Part shown: piece by piece, positions 55,951 through 64,000 of the stretch
How positions within the stretch are numbered: the stretch's first letter is position 1
Layout of the letters: the number at the start of each line of letters is the position of its first letter
DNA from: Gigaspora margarita
Taxonomy: Eukaryota; Glomeromycota; Glomeromycetes; Diversisporales; Gigasporaceae
NCBI GenBank assembly: GCA_009809945.1
Contig: WTPW01000020.1
Location: 714,580-778,579 of the forward strand
Direction: 5' to 3'
Length of the DNA stretch: 64,000 nucleotides
Made by a program: the position numbers and the translations under genes
Notes under the pieces: model-generated
Told to the model about the DNA's origin: nothing
What the model saw: only the letters and a program-made list of their open reading frames with translations
Database searches by the model: none

Positions 55951-57170
55951 ACAACATATATTTTAAATTACTACTACTTTTGTTTAAGCAATTAAGTTGC
56001 TAAAACTTATTGCTATTTAATAGGATAGACTTAAACAAATCCAATAATGATTAGATGTTTTTAAATTTCAATTATCAAAAAAGTTATAACGCTTTAAAGT
56101 TATTAATTGCTATTTGTGAATAGTATAAATTTGAAACATCTTATGAGCCAATTAAGTATTTTAATTGGTCAAAATTAGTTAGACAAAAGGTTATACAAAA
56201 TATATCAATATAATTGGTTCTAAACTTTAAATTTTATTTTTATAAAATTTGTATTTCAAAATCTTGCAATTATATTGGCTTCAATTCAAAATTTTAGAGC
56301 CAGATGCACATTTAAACATTTGAAACAGGTTTGTATAACTTGCTATTTTTAGGTTGCATGTACTGTAAGAGGTTAAAACTTTCTAAAAAGAAAATAAATA
56401 AATATAAAAGACAAACAAGGCTAGCCCAATAATTTACAATTGAAAAAATTTTATTAAAATTTACTATGTATACATTCTATATTTTCTTTTCTTCTCTTTT
56501 GAAAAAGGAATATAATATGAACCACCAAATTAAATTAGTCTTATCTAATTATATATAGATAAAATTAAAAATAGTAAAAAAAATTTGTTCAAGTTGGTAA
56601 TTAAATATTGAAAATAAAATTTGTGTCCAGTTTATAATAATATAATAAAGATTGTTTGAAATTTATTAAATGTTTATTAATAATCTATATGTTTAGTAGA
56701 ACTGACCAATATATATAAAGATCATATTGAAATTTTGGTTAAAAAGAACTTTTTTGCAAAAATATTGTATTTGTAAAGCAATTATTGGTCAAAATTTATA
56801 TTTAAAACTAATAAAAGCCTTTAATATAAAAAAGCAGATAAAATTGATGGTTATAATTTGGTAATAAATTTGCTGTAAAAATTAATATTGGGTTTAAGCC
56901 AGCCTAAATTTGCTCTTGCTACTCCGAATTGTTATGTAAAATTAGCTAAACAACAATTCTGATACACAAATGGCCTACTAATAAATTATAATATGAAAGG
57001 TTTAGATGATACATATAAAATTAAAAAAAAACAACTACTAGATGCTAATAAAATAATCAAAGCATTACCATAAAAACATCAAATTTTAATTTGCTATACC
57101 AGTAAACTAGTTAGGTAGTCAACTACTCAATTCCATTATTATACAATATTATATATTCCTGTAGCATCAC
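55951..57170. other. AT-rich sequence, nothing recognised
   Basis: About 1.2 kb without open frames, clear inverted repeats or motifs. Confidence 0.5.
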
Positions 57171-57174
57171 CCAT

Positions 57175-57305
57175 ATTTGATACTTTATTTTTTTCAATAC
57201 CAATTCTACATTTATTGCCATGTCTGCAGATTCTTATAATGTTCAAATGCTTCTTATTCACCTTTTTCAATTCTGAAATCATGTTGATTATGAATCTGAA
57301 TGATG
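57175..57305 (-). pseudogene. Small Sel1-repeat fragment
   Basis: The minus strand gives FRIEKGE, a stop, then EAFEHYKN, matching the conserved end of one Sel1 repeat (G-I-E-K-x-x-x-K-A-F-x-x-Y). The plus-strand text 'caaatgcttcttattcacct' parallels 'tgaatgctttgtttatatcc' in the other Sel1 relics. Only about 30 residues can be followed. It is isolated, not in a Helitron-like context that I can see. Confidence 0.45.
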
Positions 57306-57599
57306 AAGTTCAGAACTGCTATATCTTGCTATAATTAATACAATACTATATAATTTGACGAGATACTATATATTGATATAAATTGAAATCAATTTATTAA
57401 ATTGTAACTATGCAAATAGCTAATCAAACCAGATTCAAAATGCATTTATTCTTTGTTTCTCAAGAAAATTGTGTATATAAATTATTGATTTTAAGAACAA
57501 ATTTCTTTGAGTATTTATTAAATCAATTTATTTTTTAATTGGAAAAAAAAGAATATAAAAACAAGGTGTAACAAATTTAAACCAATAATAAAAGAGTAA

Positions 57600-58999
57600 A
57601 GTAGTTTTTGTACTAGAAGCTATTGCTAATGCTCTTTTTACTCTAGTAGAAGTTGATTATATGAAATATCTAAATTAGTTAAGGTAGTATTTTTGCCAAA
57701 AGTCTTTGCAAATATGTACCAGATTTTACTACCAAGATCATTATTTAAAATATTCAAACAGGTTAGCATATTGTTTTTGCAAAGAGCATTTGCAAGCTCT
57801 TTTTCTCCTTCAGCATGAATCACATTATATGAAAGACCTAATATAGTCAAAGTATAATTCATTTGCTATGTTTGGCCATTACAAGGTTTAAGTCAATTAT
57901 TACTAATATCTAATAAAGTTCATATATATAGTCTCTAAAAGTATATTGTTTGCTAATGAAAATTAACAAGATAAAATATTTAAAGAAGTCAATATGGTAT
58001 TTTATAAAGAACATTTGCTAATAATTTTGCACCAACAAGAGTTAGACAATTTGAACTAATATTAGTGAAATCAAGCTACTATTTGTTGTAAGAATGTCTC
58101 CTCTCCCCAGAAGTCAATTGAATTTCTCAAAACATTTAGTAAAAGTTAGGTTTATATAAAGGGTATCTACTAATGCATTGAGTTCTACATCCTCAATTTC
58201 ATTGGTATGAATATTTGCTATATCTCTTTGTTAACCAAAATTTAATAATGTTAATATAGTATTCTTGAGAAGTATTTCTGCTAATAATTTTACACCTTCA
58301 TAAGTGATATGAGTATTTGAAAGAGTCAGAGAAATTAAATTAGTGTTCTTACTAAGTACATTTGAATCAATTTGATTCCTTCAATTTTAAGTTTATTATT
58401 TGAAAGATTAAAAGAAGTTAAAAGTTTTATTTTTCTTAATTACTCTGTGAACATTATTCCTTTTAAGATGCAAAGATCATTATTTGAAAAATGAAGTGAA
58501 ATCAATGTAGTGTTTTGAATAAAAACTTTTGCTAATGCTTTTTCTTCTTCAACTTTTAGGCGAAGATTAAAAATACTTCATGAAGTTAGAGTATTGCTTT
58601 TACAAATTTCATCTAATAGCAATTTTCTTAAAAAATATCCAAGTGCAGATCCACCTCCATTAAATTCTCTTTCCGGTTCATAAAAAAATCATCACTAATG
58701 AAAATATAATAGAAGAAACATTATGCGGGTTACCTTTATCTTTAAGCAAATCTTTAACTCCTTGTATAAATCACTGGAAACTATTATAATAAAACTGAAA
58801 TCTTCAATTAATATTTTTTGCAAATCATCATAGTTAGGAATTAATGATCTTTCTTTTTCTTCTAGTTATAGTAACAATGTTGTAATAATTTTTGTGCAGT
58901 TAAAGGTTGGCTTGCACCATAATATTGGCACAACTGTTCTGCACCATTCTCAATTTAATTAGAGACACCTATATAATCAGCTTCATATTTAAAGGTCAT
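57600..58999 (-). pseudogene. LRR protein pseudogene (ribonuclease-inhibitor-type repeats)
   Basis: The likely start is the ATG at 58999: MTFKYEADYIGVSN, an in-frame stop, then IENGAEQLCQYYGASQPLTA, an N-terminal region without repeats. After decayed repeats, the C-terminal part is open (57862-57638): MNYTLTILGLSYNVIHAEGE, KELANALCKNNMLTCLNI, NDLGSKIWYIFAKTFGKNTT, LTNLDISYNQL. These are 28-residue LRRs of the L-x-x-L-x-L-x-x-N-x-I-x-x-x-G-x-x-x-L-A-x-A-L type, as in RNase inhibitor and NLRC3-like proteins, which bind partner proteins. The middle (57863-58600) shows further repeats in shifting frames with stops. Broken, but once a gene of about 450 codons. Confidence 0.75.
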
Positions 59000-59217
59000 C
59001 TAGTAGATAAAGATAACATCTTAAAAGAGGAAATAATCAAGCAAAAAGGAGAATAGAGCAAACAAAAAGGGATTTTTCAACTAATATAAAGAAGCTGAGG
59101 AGCAGAAAAAAAAGATGATACATGAAAATTTTTGATTATCATGCAGTAAATATTTAAATATATATACTAATGATCAGGTGTACTGAAAATTATTATACAA
59201 TTAAGTCTACTCGATAC

Positions 59218-60048
59218 TAGGGTGTCCAGGATTATGCGATGCGATAGGGCAAATTATGCGTGCGATCGAGGTCAAATTATGCGATGAGTGCGAAAAAAAT
59301 TTAAAATTATGCGATTAATTATGCGATATTAAAACTTCTCTAAAATATTTATTTATTTATTAAAATATTCAAAAAATTTAACATTCTAAGTGAATTTTCT
59401 GGCAATGCATGTCTATTATCTGCTAAAATTCGGTTATATGCCGAAAAGCTACGTTTTACATCTACTCCTGAAACTGGCAACCAAATATACGCTAATGCAA
59501 TTTTGCTAAGATTGGGTAATAAAGCCATCTTTTCATGCCAATACTTGTCTAAATCAAAACCTTCACTGAATGTTTCCGATGCCAAATGACTATCAACAAC
59601 AGATTTTTTTTCGTGAGCAACTGTGGTTTGACAAAACTGACAAAAAAGTTTCCCTCCGTTTGCATAAAAATCAGTATGGGTTCTTAACAAGACGTTCTGT
59701 AGCCATGACCATATAAACTTTTTCTTCTTTTTTTTTTTAATCAAAGCTTCTGGTTTTGTTATTAATAAATACGAACAGTAACAAACGGTAAAAGCTTTTT
59801 TTATATATATATATATAAAAACGTCCCATTAAAAAATTTTCAAAATTATAAAAACGCCCCATTNAAAAAAAAAGTTTTCAAAAATCAATTTTCTTATCGT
59901 TGTTATATTTATAATCATAAATCTACCAATCATATTCAAGTCATGTGATCTGAGTGCGTTTTTTTGTTGAATTATGCGAAGCATATGCGATGCGAAAAAT
60001 TGGTAAATTATGCGCATATTATGCTTTCGCATAATCCTGGACACCCTA
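59218..60048. mobile_element. hAT element H1, internally deleted, perfect 8-bp duplication
   Basis: The duplication ctcgatac is at 59210-59217 and 60049-60056. The ends tagggtgtccaggattatgc are identical over 20 bp and inverse. Subterminal 'aaattatgcg' and 'gcgatgcga' words recur on both sides. The 831 bp hold a 131-codon frame made of the first and last parts of a transposase. One N lies at 59864. A truncated relative is at 26950-27127. Confidence 0.93.
59349..59744 (-). CDS. hAT transposase remnant: BED-like finger joined to dimerisation domain
   Basis: 131 codons, against the 600 or more usual for hAT transposases. Residues about 25-55 read TDFYANGGKLFCQFCQTTVA and VVDSHLAS, a C-x2-C...H finger like the BED-type finger of hAT proteins and CGGBP1. 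Residues about 65-131 are the C-terminal hAT dimerisation domain: DKYWHEKMALLPNLSKIALA, YIWLPVSGVDVKRSFSAYNR, ILADNRHALPENSLRMLNFL. The catalytic centre is missing between them, yet the frame is open throughout. The product, if made, could bind element ends and dimerise but not cut, so it might act as an inhibitor. The N-terminal poly-Lys (MIKKKKKKK) may not be the true start. Confidence 0.82.
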   Translation of the reverse strand: MIKKKKKKKFIWSWLQNVLLRTHTDFYANGGKLFCQFCQTTVAHEKKSVVDSHLASETFSEGFDLDKYWHEKMALLPNLSKIALAYIWLPVSGVDVKRSFSAYNRILADNRHALPENSLRMLNFLNILINK

Positions 60049-60109
60049 CTCGATACATAAGTATCGAGGTGTCTTGAATCAACTCAGATTTAGACATGTG
60101 ACAGTACAC

Positions 60110-60870
60110 TTGCAGTCACATGTAGTGATACAAATTGAAAATTGAAAATCGCAACTAATCAATTGAACTTTTTGGATACCAACTAATCGATTAATCGATT
60201 AATCACTTAATCAATTAGTTGCAACTAATCAATTAAAGAATTAATTAGTGAATTAGTTGCAATTAATTAATTAATCAATTAATTGATTAGTTGCAACTAA
60301 TCAATTAAAGAATTAATTAGTAAATTAGTTGCTTAATCAATTAAATGATTAGTTGCAACTTGACAATTAATCAATTAATTGCAACTTATTGTCAACTAAT
60401 TGAGCAACTAATTGATTGAAAGAATATTGAAAATTTGTAATACTAGTTACATGTTCAATTAATCAATCAAGGGAAGTAAGTATGAGAGTAAGGTACAGTT
60501 TAAGTATTTTAATGAGTAGATATGAAGTAATTGTTGTGCAATTGTTCAAAGTATATATTTGCATTGTTGAGATTCATAAGTAAGTTAGACTTTTTTCTTC
60601 TGCAAACCCAATCTTTGTTCTGGTTACATCGACCTCTCTTCCTACCTAGTAAGCTTTTCAAAGTTGCCTGTCAGAACAACAGTCATATGAGAAATGAGGG
60701 TTAGGTAGTATATGATTAAAATATCATTCATTCATATAGAAATGAATGCATTTTATGACCTGTTGGGACAACAGTCAGTTATACAAAATAATATAGCCTA
60801 TAACCTGTGAATGATAGTCAAAAGAAAAATTATGTGATGCTATAAAGTTGCATATATTGCTCGATAGCAG
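60110..60870. repeat. Dispersed repeat Y, copy 2, with aactaatcaatt-type palindromic tandem
   Basis: 60130-60430 is built of 'caactaatcaatta' and its inverse 'taattgattagttg', able to form many small hairpins. It is followed, as in copy 1 (14870-15400), by a sequence with 'ttttttcttctgcaaaccca' and 'ttctggttacatcgacc'. No coding. Confidence 0.55.
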
Positions 60871-61995
60871 GAGAATAATACCTATTTGTATTTTTATAGT
60901 GTAAGCAAGAAAATGAGAGACAAACCAAATATTTAATTGACATTGTTACAAAAAACAATTACAGACCAATTAATTGCAATTAATTGCAATTTTTATAATA
61001 AAAGTATCGAAAAAGTTATTGCAAAAATACAGTAACTAAAATTTTCATTAAAATGTAATCATAATTTGGTGAAGGTCTTGAATCGACCACATTTTACTAT
61101 TTATATTAGCAATAAAAGATTTTTCAAGGAATACGAGTCAAGAGTCTAACTCTAGTTCATATAATAATACTTTAAAAGTGAAACAAATATTTGAAAAAGG
61201 CCTCTACACAGTATTTGTTTGAACCTTTTGCACTCATTGTAGTCAATTTAAAAACAAAGACTATTTCAATATATGTGTTTTTAAAAAGAAAAAAAACAAG
61301 TCTTTTCCAATCATATAGGCATTATTTTTAATCGTATAAACTTATTTTTTTTTATTTACAGTATTTAATCATATAAGCTTTTTTTTATTTATCTAATCAT
61401 ACTGTATATGCCTTTTTGTTTTCTTTATTAAATCATATAATAAACATTTTTTTGATGATAATTTTGACGTCAAGATCAATAAGTTATCACATTTACAAAC
61501 TGCATCAAAAATTGCAATTATTGTAGATGCGCTACCAATCAATTAATTGAGATCAAATAATTGCCTTCATCAGAGTATGTATGTATATGTACGTTGTGAA
61601 GGGCCATGCTCTAAACCCTTTTTTTATTTGTTTATTTAGAATATTTTTCTATTGTTTATATCGTTACAATAGTATTATTTCTCCCATTATGAGTCATAGT
61701 TAGTAGAATTGGTATAGCCTCAAATAAAATAGAAATATGCCGCAATGATTAGGTCAGAACAACTGGGTTCTGTATTTTACATTACTCTCTCCCTTTTCAA
61801 ATAGTAAAATTTTTAAAAAAAATTTTTCAAAAAAAATTTTTCTGACTGTATAAAATTTTTCCAAGATATTCTATATCCTTATCTATATTTATCTAAAATT
61901 TTTTTACTATAAGAGATAGGAGGAGCATTGGTGGAGGTAATATAAAACACAGAATCTAGTTGGTCTGGCCTTACCAGTTTGAGTGCTTGGCAACT
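60871..61995. other. AT-rich sequence, nothing certain
   Basis: T-rich repeats of 'aatcatataagctttttttt' type at 61300-61450. 'ttttaaaaaaaatttttcaaaaaaaattttt' near 61810 is a small A/T palindrome. No gene. Confidence 0.45.
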
Positions 61996-62001
61996 GCATA
62001 C

Positions 62002-62172
62002 GCCAGGGCCACAAACCAGTTCTTGTACCTGGCATTTCACTACTATGATTTGTTTATTTCCTTCTTTGATAAACAATAGATTTTGTACATAGTAATTGTG
62101 CATGCTAGAGCCACAATCTAGTTTTCGCACCTGGCATTTGCCTGCTATTGTTTGTTTATTCCCTTTTCAGCC
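62002..62172. repeat. Tandem duplication, period 102 bp
   Basis: Units at 62002 and 62104 share 'gccacaaaccagttcttgta' / 'gccacaatctagttttcgca', 'cctggcattt' and 'tttgtttattcc'. An 83-codon minus-strand frame overlaps it (62130-61879), with repeats VQELVCGPGVCSCQA / RKLDCGSSMHN, and is probably a by-product. Confidence 0.7.
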
Positions 62173-63100
62173 AAAAAATGACACATTCTTACATCTCAAC
62201 ATTCCAGTTCTTGCACCTTGGTATATGTGAATTGTAAATAGTATAGTTAGAGTAAGCTGTGTATATTTTCTATGTGGGAGAAAAGTATGTAAAACCCCTT
62301 TTTCACTTCAATAAAGTTGAACTCAGGGAGTTTGAATCTAGAAAACTCAGTTAATGATACCTGATGAAACCAATATGATACTAAGTATCATGTGTTATTA
62401 CTTATAAAAAATCAAAATAGATTGTCAATTTTTATATATTGTATTATGTGACAATTAGCATCACATGGTTTTGTTAGGCTTCACTAAACTCAGTAGAGTT
62501 TTACCTTCGAAATAAGAGTATAAGCATATCTCTAAGTAGTTAATCCTTGAATCCAATTCTTATCTATCATAACATCATTGTCCTTATTTTATCTCTACAT
62601 AATAAAGTTATTATTGTACAGAATACATATTCATATTGTGCTTAAACAGAACCGGACAATTATATATAATGTGGGAGGAAATAAGATTATAAGATTTGAA
62701 AAAATTTACCCCAAAAATTTTTAGATTTTATATCCACTTTTATGCATACTATATATAAAAAACCTAAAATTTACCTAAACTTTTACATACCAGATTAAAT
62801 TTTTTATAGAAATTTTTTATTTTCTATAACTCAACCAAATCAAATAAAATTTAAATTTTATAGTAATATATCAGCAACATTTCAGAGGTGATATATATCA
62901 ATAGTAATCCCTAGATTACAATCAATATGCAATGCCCCTGCCAAGTATTGTTGTTATTGATTATTAACAATATATAACAAAAATTTGTTAGATTATTTCA
63001 AAATTTAACAGACATTTTCTCATTAAATACTAATCCAAATCAGATCAAATTTTTATTGCAAATAATATATTTATTCAATTATAGCATATTAAATTATATA
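62173..63100. other. AT-rich sequence, nothing recognised
   Basis: About 930 bp with no gene or clear element. 'tatcacctct'/'gaggtgatat' occurs near 62886. Confidence 0.45.
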
Positions 63101-63104
63101 TAAA

Positions 63105-63240
63105 TTTTTTTTTTTTTTTTGTTGTTAAGGTGAGGTTTTGCCTTTAACTTTATTAATAAAATGTGTGAGATTCCTCATGGGATTTCTCAAATTACAAATT
63201 ATTATACAAGAGTTAAGACTCAGACTATAGATAAACTAAT
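63105..63240 (-). mobile_element. 3' end of a LINE with poly(A)
   Basis: On the minus strand, 'catgaggaatctcacaca', 'attaataaagttaaagg', 'caaaacctcaccttaacaac' and a tail of 16 A (63105-63120). The 'ttaataaagtt' and 'cctcaccttaa' ending is the same as the tip of the tiny retroposon at 41311. The 5' limit of the copy is not visible; 63240 is approximate. Confidence 0.55.
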
Positions 63241-63547
63241 TCTATCTAATTTCATCCAATTTAGATCAATGGTTCTTGAGAAATCAGTTGTAAACTATAG
63301 TTAATTTTTAAAAAAATTATTTATTATTTACAAACAATTTCTTGAGATCAATCGATCCAAATTGGTAAAATTTTAATATATTTTAGTTAATAAATATATT
63401 ATTCACAGTAAAAATTTGAGCCAATTTGGATCATTTATTATCAAAAAAACATTTGTGAAAATTTGAAAAAATCTGACAAATTTTATAAAAATTGTTAGTA
63501 ATTGAAAGTGATTATAATCATTATATATCAATAATTATTATATATAT

Positions 63548-63725
63548 GTTGTACCCCAAATCTAAATTTGTCCCAATTGACAATTGGAATGGCCCAGATG
63601 TCAATTTTATAGCCAAAAATAAAAATTGGCCTAAACTGATCTCTAACTTTACTTTAATTTTACCCTAACCCTAAATTTAATTTGACCCGATTGTCATCTG
63701 AGCAGATTGCCATCTGGGGCACAAC
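63548..63725. mobile_element. MITE of 178 bp, hAT-like
   Basis: Ends gttgtaccccaaat and, read inward from the right, gttgtgccccagat. Flanks atatatat at 63540-63547 and 63726-63733; because the region is AT-repetitive this duplication is weak evidence. The interior has 'taccctaaccctaaattt'. Confidence 0.68.
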
Positions 63726-63970
63726 ATATATATCAATATATAGCTGTCAATCAATATATATCGATAATATTCAATTGATATATATCAATTAACTACACTA
63801 TATATCAATATATATCTGTTTAAAAATTTTGTTGATGTTATTAGTGTTATAGAATGAGTTTTAATATTATTTTCTTATTTTAATTTTTATTGTCATAGTT
63901 AATTTTATTATATTATTATTATTGTATTATTGTTATTATAAATAGTTAAATAGAAGAACAGATGAAATAG

Positions 63971-64000
63971 TTACCATTTCTACCATTTCTACCATTTCTA
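63971..64000. repeat. 10-bp tandem at the window end
   Basis: The unit taccatttct occurs three times and is cut by the window edge. Confidence 0.85.

Noticed and set aside
60130..60430. Regulatory or origin-like structure in the aactaatcaatt palindromes
   Set aside because: It looks like decayed simple-sequence palindromic repeat that also occurs in the other copy of repeat Y; nothing points to an origin.

Overview
ORGANISM. The window looks like nuclear DNA of an arbuscular mycorrhizal fungus (Glomeromycotina, most likely Rhizophagus or a close relative). The grounds are very high A+T (roughly three quarters by eye), relics of Sel1-repeat and LRR protein genes, and the company of repeats: LINEs of the EN-RT-RNase H type, SWIM-zinc-finger MULEs, hAT elements with a BED-like finger, Tc1/mariner relics and Helitron-like ends. 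This is pattern recognition, not a database match. I see no bacterial-type gene, rRNA, intact tRNA or CRISPR, and no intact host gene. Almost everything readable is a decayed mobile element or a gene fragment.

LAYOUT. 1-4.85 kb: a LINE on the minus strand (endonuclease, RT, RNase H), broken by stops, frameshifts and a 146-bp MITE with a target duplication. 5-9.3 kb: inverted repeats, and a pogo/mariner-type element (6978-8264) holding a nested tRNA-headed SINE (7222-7748). 9.8-10.5 kb: a Tc1/mariner transposase relic. 11.6-18.3 kb: a field of inverted-repeat elements and large direct repeats. 18.7-22 kb: a second LINE relic (plus strand) with all four RNase H acidic residues still visible. 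22.7-28.6 kb: palindromic MITEs, three retroposons with target-site duplications (one with a tRNA-like head and a 123-codon ORF), and hAT-type elements. 29.5-31 kb: a 1.46-kb inverted-repeat element. 31.5-33.2 kb: a MULE transposase relic (minus).

THE MAIN STRUCTURE, 33.5-52.5 kb. Five layers of insertion can be taken apart using empty sites inside the window. (1) A satellite of palindromic units of about 192 bp (33520-34201 and 50601-51290) is split by (2) an outer Helitron-like element, 34202-50600, inserted between A and T. (3) A MULE with about 80-bp terminal inverted repeats, 35204-45008, sits in the outer element's subterminal tandem array. (4) The MULE carries a foldback element, 35443-41191, with TA duplication. 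(5) That foldback is split, again between A and T, by an inner Helitron-like element of the same family (35486-39821). Both Helitron-like copies end in a hairpin plus CTAG (minus strand), both begin TTATTA instead of the usual TC, and both carry minisatellites and broken Sel1-repeat gene pieces. A second foldback copy (51486-52537) is a nearly exact 1052-bp palindrome centred at 52011.5 and supplies the empty site for the inner insertion.

52.8-64 kb: a cysteine-rich gene relic, tandem repeats, a second copy of a 294-bp hAT MITE with a perfect 8-bp duplication, an LRR pseudogene (57.6-59.0 kb), an internally deleted hAT element with a perfect 8-bp duplication (59218-60048), dispersed repeats and a LINE 3' end. 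The elements do not work together as a pathway. The value of the window is a readable insertion history.
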